Source: Dermatophagoides farinae
Lineage: Eukaryota > Arthropoda > Arachnida > Sarcoptiformes > Pyroglyphidae
Assembly (NCBI RefSeq): GCF_024713945.1
Contig: NC_134677.1
Coordinates: 4,529,001 to 4,593,000 of the forward strand
Direction: 5' to 3'
Length of the DNA: 64,000 nucleotides
Shown: positions 1 through 9,610 of the stretch, piece by piece
Numbering within the stretch: the stretch's first letter is position 1
How the letters are laid out: each line of letters starts with the position of its first letter
Program-made: the position numbers and the translations under genes
The notes under the pieces: model-generated
Told to the model about the DNA's origin: nothing
Database searches by the model: none
What the model saw: the letters and a program-made list of their open reading frames with translations, nothing else

Positions 1-640
1 GATCCTACTTGAAACTTGCCAAAATAGGCCAAACCATATACAATTAGTGAGACAAATCTCTGGATACACAATGACCATCACCGACATCTACATTACATAT
101 TGAATCTAATATTGGCACTGCCATAAGATATCAAGATATCACAATTTTTGCTTTCATCCATTAATAATGAATTTTATTCGGTTCTAGTCACAGATTAAAC
201 AAGAAAAAATAAAATGAATAATTTTAGCAACAAAGAAGTAAAGAAAAGAATGCAGCCATATTCTAAATGGTGATCCAAATGTTGTTTTAATCATAATTGA
301 TCGATTGACATGGTCAGCCATTGTGAATGCCATTTATTATGCAATAACCGGATCATTCGTTTGTTTTGTCTATGATTCGCTTTAATCGAAATGGAAATGA
401 TCACCTATGGATTTGTTTTTCATTTGTTTGTTCCGCATTCAATCATCATTCATCAAATTCACCATCATTTACAAGATATATTGTCCATGTCTATATCGTA
501 TCATCAACAATCATCATAATATATCGATCGATTCAAGGAGAGAATTAAAGTTTGAGCTAGAACACACCCCATTTGGATATGTGGCTAAAAAAGATGCAGA
601 TCATATATGGCGAAATATAAAAACAAATTATTGATTTTTT
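1..640 (+). pseudogene. Possible decayed membrane-protein coding remnant
   Basis: No intact gene is visible. Coding-like stretches occur in different plus-strand frames: an open stretch from the left edge to about 111 (ending DIYITY then a stop), a hydrophobic piece around 271-372 (containing RLTWSAIVNAIYYAITGSF), another around 390-470 (EMITYGFVFHLFVP), and a final piece ending at 634 (ELKFELEHTPFGYVAKK). They read as parts of one multi-pass membrane protein broken by frame changes and stops. The pattern weakly recalls NRF-6-type membrane acyltransferases, but I could not establish a family. Alternatives are the last exons of a gene lying to the left, or chance. Confidence 0.25.
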
Positions 641-793
641 TTAACAAACGAAAACTTTTATCCTTCAACAAGACAATACGTGCATATCAATAAATATCAT
701 CGAAATTTTATTATTTGATGATTTTTGAATTTTTTGTTTGATTAGAATTTTTCTGTTTGTTTTAACAATAAAATTTATACAATAATGCAGATT

Positions 794-1743
794 TTAATTA
801 CAAAGATCACTTAAAATAGTTTCAATTGCTTCGGCAAATGTTGCAACAGTTAATGTTGGTGATGGATTGATTTTATTTTCATCGTCTGGCCGATATTTTC
901 CGGTTCGAACAAGTATACCTTGCATACCTAATGCCATGGCTCCGGCAATATCATCACGAACATCCTTTATGGTTAAATATATTCAATATCAAGCGTGTTA
1001 GTCAATCAATTTGATTTTCTAAATTGGCTATCTGATGATAACACTTACATCACCGATCATAACAGCTTCATCAGGTTGAATATTTGCATTTAACGATTGG
1101 AGAGCCGAAAGGAAAAAATTACGATCAGGTTTACCTACTACTTTAACATCTTCAGGTTTAATGTCAGCCCCATAAGCTAGAGCTTTCACGAAAGGACCAG
1201 GACCAAGTGCTAAACCTTTTGTTGTTTTATAATATCGACCTTGATGTATGGCCACTAATCGAGCTCCGTTTAATAATTTATCAAATGAATCATTTAACGT
1301 ATCATAATTGAATTTTGATGGTGCCAATCCAACAACGACTGCTTCGCCTTTATGACTATCAACTAATTCTTTGGTTACATCCTGAAAATCTTCCATTGCA
1401 CACTCTTCAAGCAATAAATGTGGCCAAAGTTTTTCATTTCGGATAAAATCTCTAGCTGCCACTAATGATGTGAATATTTCATTTTTTTCAATATCAAATC
1501 CAATGGATTTTAATCGTTCGTAGAGAAAATTTTGACTCTCTTTCGTCGTATTTGTTACAAACTTGTAACGAAGACCAGATCTACGTAATCTATGTAATCG
1601 AAACATTAAAAATGATCCATAATGATTAAAATTTGAATTCCAATTTACCTTGTCAATGCATCAATAGATCCGACAATTTCATTTGATTCGATATGAATCG
1701 TACCGCTTAGATCAATAAGTACGGCTTTTAATTTACAAAACAT
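794..1743 (-). CDS. HDHD2: HDHD2-like HAD-superfamily hydrolase
   Basis: Haloacid dehalogenase-like hydrolase domain-containing protein 2, 268 residues and close to the family's usual length. Three exons join in frame: 1649-1743, 1049-1589 and 794-964, with GT-AG introns of 59 and 84 bases. HAD motif I reads DLSGT (Asp11, Ser13), motif II is in FVTNTTKES, motif III is the Lys of VVGKPD, and motif IV is MIGD at the second splice junction, continuing [18 protein letters not shown] and ILVRTGKY are also typical of HDHD2. The usual acid/base Asp of motif I is Ser; as I recall this is also true of the vertebrate orthologue, so it is a family trait. Substrate is unknown; probably cytosolic. The gene is divergent from MCM7, 298 bases away, and probably shares its promoter. 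LHPP is the nearest alternative, but the motifs favour HDHD2. Confidence 0.9.
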
Positions 1744-1917
1744 TCTCAGTATTTTGACAATTTTACCATCAACTGGTTGTTAAGTGAATTAGTTAACTGA
1801 AAATGATTTATTTTCAAGGAAATTCAAGGGTAAAAAAAACAAAAACAATAAAAAAAAAATCAACACATACTATCGTTTATGAATGATACTCATTGTTGCC
1901 CGCTCATTGCATTGTTG

Positions 1918-1931
1918 TTGGCGCCAAAAAA
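1918..1931. promoter_or_regulatory. Palindromic E2F-type site in the HDHD2/MCM7 divergent promoter
   Basis: The sequence TTGGCGCCAAAAAA is a perfect GGCGCC palindrome with a T-rich arm when read on the minus strand (TTTTTTGGCGCC), matching the E2F consensus TTTSSCGC. It lies about 110 bases upstream of the MCM7 start codon. E2F control of MCM genes is well established in animals; function here is inferred. Confidence 0.6.
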
Positions 1932-2041
1932 TTTCAATCCATTCAAACAAAGAAAAAGCATACACATGTCCACTGTTGTGTACTTTTAAATTTTAAATTC
2001 CATCATTTATTCATAACCTTTTAATAAATTTTTCTCTAAAA

Positions 2042-4297
2042 ATGTTCATTCGAGATTATGAAAAAGATAAAGAAATTATTCGTAAAGTGATTCTCGGTCC
2101 GAATTATACGGAAAAATTAATCAAGATTGCCGACCGAGACGAAATCATATTGTCAATCGATTTGGATGATGTCGAAAAAGTTGATCCAGATTTATGTGCA
2201 GCAATCGTTAACAATACGAAACGCTATGTTCAACTATTCTGTCAAGTTGTCGATGAAATTTTGCCAGATTTTCGTGTGAGAGAAAATGTTTCTAAAGATA
2301 AGTTGGACGTATTCATTGAACATCGTATTCTGGCCGAGATGCGTAATCGTCAAGAAGAAAATCAAGGTGATTTAAGCGCACAGAATATTGCTACTAAATA
2401 TCCACCTGAATTGATGCGTCGATATGAACTTTATTTTAAACCGCCAACTACACAAAAACCGATTCCTGTTCGTCAGGTACGTGGCAAAGATATTGGTAAA
2501 TTGGTTTCAATAACTGGTGTGGTTACTCGATGTGCCGAAGTGAAACCATTGATGGTGGTTGCCACCTACACTTGCGATTCATGTGGTTCTGAAACTTATC
2601 AACCGATCGGTTCACAATCATTCATGCCATTGGAACGTTGTACTAGCCAAGAATGTAAAGCTAATAAAACATCGGGCCGATTAAGTCTACAATCACGTGG
2701 TTCGAAATTTATGAAATTTCAGGAGATACGCGTGCAAGAACATAGCCGCGATGTTCCCGTAGGTAATATTCCGCGTAGTATCAGTGCTATTTGTCGTGGT
2801 GAAATGACCCGACAATGTGCACCCGGTGATCATGTCAATGTATCTGGTATATTTTTGCCAATAAATCGAACTGGATTCCGACAAATGGTCGCTGGTTTAC
2901 TTGCTGATACATACATTGAAACGCATTGTATTTCAGTTACGAATAAAACGTTGGAAGAAGACGAATACGATATGACTGATGAAGAATTTATCAGAATGAT
3001 TGAAAATGAAAATATTAATATTAATCGATTGGCAAGCAGTATCGCTCCAGAAATTTACGGCCATTTAGATCTTAAAAAAGCTTTACTTTTATTATTAGTT
3101 GGTGGTGTGGATCAGAACACTGCAGGTATGAAAATTCGTGGAGCTATCAACATTTGTTTAATGGGCGATCCTGGTGTGGCTAAATCTCAATTGCTTGGCT
3201 TTATCGGTAAGGATTTTCTTTTTTTAAAAAACTTTATTGATTAATTTTATTTCTAATAATAATTAAGATCGAGTTGCTACACGAAGTGTCTATACAAATG
3301 GCCGAGGTTCATCGGGTGTTGGTTTGACTGCAGCCGTTATGAAAGATTCGATTACTGGAGAGTTTGTTCTTGAAGGTGGTGCTTTAGTATTAGCCGATCA
3401 AGGCATCTGTTGTATTGATGAATTCGATAAGATGCTTGAAGCAGATCGTACAGCCATACACGAAGTGATGGAACAGCAAACAATTTCGATTGCCAAAGCT
3501 GGTATTATGACCACCTTGAATGCTAGAGTATCGATTTTGGCTGCTGCCAATCCAGTATATGGGCGATATAATACAAAAAAATCAATCGAACATAATATTC
3601 AACTTCCAGCAGCTTTATTGTCTCGTTTTGATCTTTTGTGGTTGATTACGGATCAGCCGGACAAAGATAATGATTTTAAATTGGCCCAGCATATTGCCTA
3701 CGTACACCAGAATTGTACGCAGCCTAAGCTCCAATTTGAACCATTGTCAATCAAAGTAATGCGTCGTTTTATCCAAGTTGCACGCCGTCATAATCCAGTG
3801 ATACCACCGCATCTAACAGAAGATATTGTTGCTGCATACATCAATATGCGAAATGAAGCTCGAAATAATCAGAATATGACTTTCACTTCCCCACGAACAT
3901 TGTTGGCAATATTACGTTTATCGACTGCTTTGGTTTGTGATGAATTTCTAACAATTTAGCAATTCTTATAGATTTTATTTTTTTTTATTAGGCAAGGATT
4001 CGACTTGCTGACACCGTTGACCGCGTCGATATTTGTGAAGCTATGCGATTGATTGCCGCATCCAAAGCCTCTATTCAACCAAATCAAGAGGATAAACCTG
4101 CTGTATCGAAAATCACTAAAATCTATCAAATCATTCATAATATGGCTGAAGATCGTGTGGTGAATATGGCCGATGCTATTGAACGTTGTATCATTCTTGG
4201 ATATTCAAACGATGATATCGAAGAAGCCATTGAAGAATTCGAAAATAACAACATGTGGAGTGTTACCAAAGATGGATCTCGTATTCTTTTTGTCTAA
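2042..4297 (+). CDS. MCM7: MCM7 replicative helicase subunit
   Basis: DNA replication licensing factor MCM7, a subunit of the nuclear MCM2-7 helicase that unwinds origins and forks with CDC45 and GINS. Three exons join in frame: 2042-3206, 3268-3932 and 3992-4297, giving 711 residues against about 720 in vertebrates. The introns are 61 and 59 bases. The N-terminal zinc-binding cysteines are Cys178, Cys181, Cys200 and Cys205. The AAA+ core has Walker [10 protein letters not shown] (Lys381), Walker [10 protein letters not shown] (Asp439, Glu440) and the arginine-finger motif SRFD. The first splice junction falls inside the conserved [19 protein letters not shown] block and restores it exactly. 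The C-terminal winged-helix region is present. All catalytic motifs are intact. The gene is divergent from HDHD2 and convergent with BOP1, 154 bases away. Confidence 0.97.
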
Positions 4298-4451
4298 CTT
4301 TTGATTATTTAATAATTTGTATTTTAATCTCAATCTTTTACTTGATATTAATGAATGGATTTTAATTATTTGAAAATTTCCATAATTTACAATTTTTTTT
4401 TAATTTTTAATTTGCTCATGATAAAATTTCACAAAGAATTAATGTTCATCA

Positions 4452-6923
4452 TCATGTGAATAAACGTACTGTATTGGATGAGATGGCAAACAGCCATGGC
4501 CGATTTGGATGGAACAAACATTGCATAATTTCTGTTTGTTTTTTAACATTTTGAGCTTTTAATACTTTTACTGGAACAATGAGAGCGTTCTGTAAAAGAT
4601 CATTATAAACCATTCCATGACAAACGACAACTGTTCCATCATCCGAAGATGATGCAAACAATGGATATTTACGATGAAAATCGACGCATCGTACAGCTTT
4701 TTTGTGATAACGCATCGTTTTATATGGTTTATCCGAAAGATCCAAATCGAACCATTGAACACGTGGATCCATACTGCTAATGATAATATTATCACCACCA
4801 GGATGAATGGCCATGCTTGATATTTCATTACAATTGGCTGACAATTTCTTTGTCATTTGTTGTTTGATCAGATCATAGATTCGAATAGTTCGTTTAGTTG
4901 CAACGAAAAAGTATGCTTTGGTTGGATGAAACTTCACATATTGTATGATATCTTTAATTTTCTTAAATGGAACCTGCGATTTCATTCTGGAAAGATGATG
5001 AATTACAATTGATCTATTTGAAGCATGTGGCATAACAGTAGAAATATATTCTCCTGCAGCATGCCATGCTAATTGTTTGATCTCAAAATCGTGTTTAATT
5101 ATCAAACGAATGCCTTTAAGCCAATCTTCAGCATCATTTTCCTGATGAATACGTTTCCAATGGCAGACAGGATTTTCTTTCCTTTTTGGTATATTGGATT
5201 CTTCCTCACCACTCGGACCATCATCGTCATTATTTTCTGGATTTAAATTTTCAAAATATTGCTCTGTTTGTTGTACAATTTGCCGTTGACCTAAGCCAAT
5301 ATTTATAATATAAACCATATTCTCTACAACAATGGCTACAATTGATTTGCTGTCATTTGGAGACCACGAAAGATTGCTAATAGGTCCGGAAAATTTAAGC
5401 GTCTTAAAACATCGGCCAGTTAGTATTTCCCATATTTTAACCACACCATCTTTATCACCAGAAGCCATATATTGACTCGATTGTTCAACAGTAATGCAAA
5501 CAATATTTGCTTCATGTCCACTATAAACCATTGATTGTATGGATGGAAATGGTTGTAAATCCGATGGCTTTGGTAATTCTGGTATAAGATCTTCTGGATT
5601 GACTCGAATACGATTCTTTCGGACACGAGGACATAGATAAAGATCTAGTGAACGTTCAAATCTTTCTTTGATAAAATCAGGATAAGCAGGCACTTTGCGT
5701 AATGAACTATAACTACGCGGTATAAAATTAATTTTACGATCTTCAGGATCTTGTTCGAGCCATTCTTTTTCTTCTTCGTCAGTGAACAAATATTCAGGTG
5801 GTGGATTATAAGATTCTTCGTGGCCAGGTGGTTTGGGCTTAGGTGCTGGAATATATCGATCTAATCGTGGATTTTTTTCGCCATCTTTTTCCCAAAGATC
5901 ATAATTGAATTCGAATGGTTTAGGCTTCTTAATAACCGGTTTTGGTTTTAATCGTGCTTTTTTGATGGCTGAAACTAACTTGCTAACCAATCTTTTCTCT
6001 GATAATGACGGAATAAAAGCTGCTTTTGGTTCCGGACGATTTGTAACAGGATGAATCATTTTCTCATATGTGAAAAAATCAATAAACGATTCATATTGGT
6101 TATATGTCGGATCCGGACATTTGGCATTTCGAATTCGTTTGACAAGATTGACATCTTGATCGCTGAGAACTACTTTCTGTCCAGCAAGATTATCTTTGAC
6201 AGTACGCCAATAATTTGGATCATCAATCTGATTTAAAAATTCTTGAACTTGATCATCATTTTTAGGTTTGATAATTTTACGGCCATCAACATCATAGCCA
6301 ATGTGAACATAATCTTTATACCATTCGTACGGAATGTTTCCGATAGTATTGAGAACATCCTATGAATAATAAATTTATGTAGAATGGATAGAGTTCAACG
6401 AATTATTTCATTTTACATACCTCTTCATCAGAAGAGTCATATTCATATTCATTAATTACGGCCTTATTTTCCCCAGTAAACACTGGTTCCGTATCGTTTT
6501 GAATACTTCTCACATCAGGCTTATTTTCCAAGGCAATATTAGCTTCTTCACCGTTTTCCGGTGTAACTTTAGCAAATAAATCCTCATTGTCATCAACATC
6601 ATCAGTACTAGAAAATTCAACACCATCATCATCGCTTATATCCTGAAGAGTTATCTAGATTAGAAAAAATAAATTATGTACATATCAAAAAATTGAAAAT
6701 TATGTTCTTATTAAAAACAACTTACATTATTTTTTACGCCTTCAATTTCACCAGCTAAAGATTCTTCATCTGTATTATTCTCATCATCATCATCATCATC
6801 GTCGCTTTCATCGTCCTCTTCATCTGTTTCATATTCTTCATCACTTTCTTCGTATTCTTCTTCTTCAGAACTTGTTTCGACAATTTCATCTTCAGGTATT
6901 TTACGTTTAATTGACTTCTTCAT
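4452..6923 (-). CDS. BOP1: BOP1 ribosome biogenesis WD40 protein
   Basis: Block-of-proliferation 1, the nucleolar scaffold of the PeBoW complex (PES1-BOP1-WDR12) needed for 27S/32S pre-rRNA processing and 60S subunit assembly. Three exons join in frame: 6726-6923, 6421-6654 and 4452-6359, with introns of 71 and 61 bases, giving 779 residues. The first about 140 residues are very acidic (runs of Asp and Glu), typical of nucleolar assembly factors. The BOP1 N-terminal domain starts near residue 147 (GNIPYEWYKDYVHIGYD) and includes YESFIDFFTYEKMIHP. WD40 repeats follow from about residue 433 (SGHEANIVCITVE, GDKDGVVKIWEI) to the C-terminal TVRLFT. A CACGTG E-box lies about 105 bases upstream of the start codon. 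The third exon holds more than 80% of the protein. Confidence 0.95.
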
Positions 6924-7170
6924 CTTTCAATGACTTTCAAATACTCTTATGAAATATAATAAATAATAAATATATTAATATATCAAACATTAACAATAAT
7001 CGATTCTCGGAATATGAATATTGAGACCACGTGAATCGCATGAATTTATGCATCAAGTGCCGGTCATAATATACGTTCAGTTCAATTCAATTCAAAATAT
7101 TTGGCAGCAAGAAAAAGAAACATTCTATGATAATTTTTAACATTGTAAATTAATCATAATTTAATTTAAT
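6924..7170. promoter_or_regulatory. BOP1 upstream region with CACGTG E-box
   Basis: This short spacer separates two minus-strand genes. It contains a perfect CACGTG E-box at 7028-7033, about 105 bases upstream of the BOP1 start, in otherwise AT-rich sequence. Ribosome-biogenesis genes including BOP1 are classic Myc/Max targets, so a role in BOP1 transcription is plausible but inferred. Confidence 0.4.
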
Positions 7171-8049
7171 TTAATATCTGTCAAAGTAAGAGATTAAACC
7201 TAAAGATCTTATCGAATAGAATAAACCTATGGTGAAGACTATGCTCAACAAAAAATAAACAAAATTCATTGATGAATTTTGGTTTGGTAGCTCCGAGTTA
7301 TCAATCGTTTTGTTTGATAACGATCCATTAGCTTCATTCAACGATATTTTGCCATCAAAAAGTGTTAGATTTTGCATATTTTTGAGCAGCATATTCAATG
7401 ATAACGGAATCTGGCTCCTGGATCTTTGAAATCCAACGTATGTGATTGGAAATAATGACTGAAAAAGCCATTTTTTGTTATCATCTGATAGTTCTAACCA
7501 TTCGGACCTGTTTATCAATTGTACCCGATCAAACAAGTAATTCTTGGATATTTTAATGAATTGACGACATTCTTTGTGATTTGATAGATTGAGATGGTCG
7601 ATCAAATTTTCAGATAATGAATGTGATAGATCAAATGTTTGTTTGATTTGTTGTGAACAATTTATTTCTCTTGGACCGAAAATATTTTCAAATCCGATAG
7701 CCTCAATAATAGATTTTACTGGTCCATTTGTTCCATTTAGAATTTGATATTTAAGCAAAGGCAATAAATGAGATGCTATACGACGTCGACCTTGTTCATC
7801 CAATTCTTTCCAATAGGAATGGGTTGATTCTCGTAATTTCAGACTTAGATATTCAATAAAAGATTGACAAGAGAGATCATCGTTTAAATTGACCAGGATA
7901 AGGTTTTGAATATTTTCACTAAAATCTTCACCAAAATTGAATTCATTTTCAATCATCTCTAAGCATGATGTATTCTCGTCAGCAATGGAAATCTTGCCAA
8001 TGGCACTAAAAATGAAAATAAATAGATGTACGTACATTTTCTTGATCAC
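7171..8049 (-). CDS. Unrecognised type I membrane protein with a duplicated cysteine-paired domain
   Basis: Single-exon gene of 292 residues; I do not recognise the family. A hydrophobic N-terminal segment (about residues 5-23) looks like a signal peptide, and residues 262-283 form one transmembrane helix followed by a short tail, so the bulk should be extracellular. The ectodomain is two copies of one domain, about residues 28-103 and 130-206. Each has two cysteines with similar spacing (Cys29/Cys61 and Cys131/Cys161), a central SEN motif (SENIQNLI, SENLIDHL), an acidic or amide patch before the second cysteine, then a WxEL motif (WKELDEQGRRR, WLELSDDNKKW) and a leucine-rich end with Pro. 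Several N-glycosylation sequons are present. It stands beside two further unrecognised secreted-protein genes. A receptor or adhesion role is possible, but no function can be assigned. Confidence 0.7.
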   Translation of the reverse strand: MIKKMYVHLFIFIFSAIGKISIADENTSCLEMIENEFNFGEDFSENIQNLILVNLNDDLSCQSFIEYLSLKLRESTHSYWKELDEQGRRRIASHLLPLLKYQILNGTNGPVKSIIEAIGFENIFGPREINCSQQIKQTFDLSHSLSENLIDHLNLSNHKECRQFIKISKNYLFDRVQLINRSEWLELSDDNKKWLFQSLFPITYVGFQRSRSQIPLSLNMLLKNMQNLTLFDGKISLNEANGSLSNKTIDNSELPNQNSSMNFVYFLLSIVFTIGLFYSIRSLGLISYFDRY

Positions 8050-8139
8050 TGGATAAATGAATTATTAAATTCATGTAACAGTTATTTATTTATTTCATGA
8101 TAAAAATGTAAATTCAATAAATTAGAAAATTTGATAATG

Positions 8140-8898
8140 TTAGAATTTCAAATAAATAATTTGAACAAATAAAATTATAGTAATCAGAAAAATATTGCCA
8201 AAATTGGTACGGGCAAAATTACCATCATCCGTATCAGGCTTTACAGTTGTTGTTGTTGTTTTCGCTTTATTCGGTGACGAAGTAGTCGTCGTTGAATGAG
8301 TTGAAGGCATTATGGTGGTGGTAGTCTGCGGTGTATGCGGTGGGAAGGACTTGGTTGATTTTGTGGAAGATATCGTGCCCGAACGATTAAAAAAATTCGT
8401 TGTTTCCTGATCGAATTGAAAATCTGTCGCCGTTGTAGTCGATTTAGTTGTCGAAGTGGTTTCATTTGTATAATTTGGTAATGAAGTAACAACTTCACCA
8501 ATATGAGAAACATTTTTCGAGGGAGAAATTTGAGTTGTGCCAAGAGATTCCAATTTGCTGTTCGTTTCGTTTTTGGGAACTTCCCGACTGATAGCAGCGG
8601 TTGTACCGTTAATATCCTGTTGATCAGAATCGATATTGTCTATGTAATGGCTTGGAAAAGTACTGCTCGATAAATTTTGAGCAATCGACATCTTAATTGC
8701 TTTTGATTCAGTGACATTGTCTGAATCATCACTATTGAATGCTTCAAAGAATGCATCAATAACTTCATTATTGTTGAACACACCATCGTTGTCAACATCT
8801 TTGTTGGCCGTCGTGTTGCCAAAACCATCATCGAGTGCTGACGACGAATATGCCAAACAAGCAAAAAGAAAAAATATAAAAAATTTTGGTGAAATCAT
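8140..8898 (-). CDS. Mucin-like, probably GPI-anchored protein with one EF-hand loop
   Basis: Single-exon gene, 252 residues from the preferred start. An in-frame ATG at 8944-8946 would add 16 residues, but it lies upstream of the transcription start predicted from the TATA box and initiator, so the ATG at 8896-8898 is chosen. It begins directly with a good signal peptide (MISPKFFIFFLFACLAYSSSA). Residues 34-45, DVDNDGVFNNNE, match the EF-hand loop, with acidic or amide residues at positions 1, 3, 5, 9 and 12 and Gly at position 6. The rest is Thr/Ser/Asn-rich with many N-glycosylation sequons and Thr runs, like a mucin stalk. The C-terminus is a hydrophobic tail ending at the last residues (IFLITIILFVQIIYLKF) after a polar region with small residues, the layout of a GPI-attachment signal. 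Function is unknown; a surface or cuticle glycoprotein is the best guess. Confidence 0.65.
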   Translation of the reverse strand: MISPKFFIFFLFACLAYSSSALDDGFGNTTANKDVDNDGVFNNNEVIDAFFEAFNSDDSDNVTESKAIKMSIAQNLSSSTFPSHYIDNIDSDQQDINGTTAAISREVPKNETNSKLESLGTTQISPSKNVSHIGEVVTSLPNYTNETTSTTKSTTTATDFQFDQETTNFFNRSGTISSTKSTKSFPPHTPQTTTTIMPSTHSTTTTSSPNKAKTTTTTVKPDTDDGNFARTNFGNIFLITIILFVQIIYLKF

Positions 8899-8933
8899 GA
8901 TGATAATCGAATTTGCAAAAAAAAGTTTGATTG

Positions 8934-8970
8934 CAGTGATTTTCAAACATATTTAGAAGCAATTTATATA
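8934..8970 (-). promoter_or_regulatory. TATA box and initiator for the mucin-like gene
   Basis: On the minus strand TATATAAATT runs from 8970 to 8961, and an initiator-like TCACTG has its +1 A at about 8937, 33 bases downstream. This is normal TATA-initiator spacing for animals. It places the ATG at 8946 outside the mRNA and so decides the start codon at 8898. Confidence 0.5.
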
Positions 8971-9181
8971 GGAGACAATGGTCTACTCATCTTAATTTTT
9001 GTAATAATGTTCAAACTTAAATCACATCGACCAACTATCGTTTGACCGATGAAGTTTTTTTTTCGTTTGAAGAAAAACATCAGAAAATCAGTCATTAAGA
9101 GAAAACGTATTTTTGCATTCTTTCAAAAGTTTTTTAATCGATTGGTTTAAGCCGAAAAATATTTTATTGTATCCTAAAATT

Positions 9182-9535
9182 ATGGCTCGAATTCTCACCA
9201 TCACCATGATTCTAGCTTTGATCATATCATCTGAATATATAACAATCAGCGCCCAACGATCCCTTCGTATGGAAGATGATGTATGTAAAAACAATGAAGA
9301 CATGGAATGCCTTGACCGACATGTGAACGAATTATTTGTAAACATAAATCGTTTCTACAGCCCAAATACTGGTTATATTGACATAAGCTATCTAAATCAT
9401 CCCTGGTACAATTCGACTAACATTTTCAATCCGGCTGCTTCCATCAAATGTATCGATAATATTTCGCCATTGAATGGTTATGATGATGAAGAAAAACAAA
9501 TTATACGTTCATTTCCATCACGCCCATTGAATTAA
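9182..9535 (+). CDS. Unrecognised small secreted protein
   Basis: Single-exon gene, 117 residues from the chosen ATG. An upstream in-frame ATG at 9113 would add 23 residues of unlikely leader, whereas starting at 9182 gives a direct signal peptide (MARILTITMILALIISSEYI). The mature part has three cysteines (Cys35, Cys43, Cys90), a Tyr/Asn-rich middle (RFYSPNTGYIDISYLNHPWY) and an acidic patch near the C-terminus. No family is recognised. An AATAAA at 9588-9593 follows the stop. It is divergent from the mucin-like gene, 283 bases between start codons, and its 3' end runs into that of PSMB4. Expression as a secreted product is inferred only from the leader. Confidence 0.55.
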   Translation: MARILTITMILALIISSEYITISAQRSLRMEDDVCKNNEDMECLDRHVNELFVNINRFYSPNTGYIDISYLNHPWYNSTNIFNPAASIKCIDNISPLNGYDDEEKQIIRSFPSRPLN

Positions 9536-9587
9536 TTATCTCTTAATATTATTGTTTAAATTTATTTATCATTTTATTTTTAAAAAA

Positions 9588-9593
9588 AATAAA
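9588..9593 (+). terminator. Polyadenylation signal of the small secreted protein gene
   Basis: AATAAA lies 53 bases after the stop codon. Cleavage 10-25 bases downstream would fall at about 9603-9618, over the PSMB4 stop codon on the other strand. PSMB4's own signals (AATAAA on the minus strand at 9573-9578 and 9561-9566) lie within this gene's 3' untranslated region. Confidence 0.55.
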
Positions 9594-9610
9594 GTATTGA
9601 TTGACAAAAA

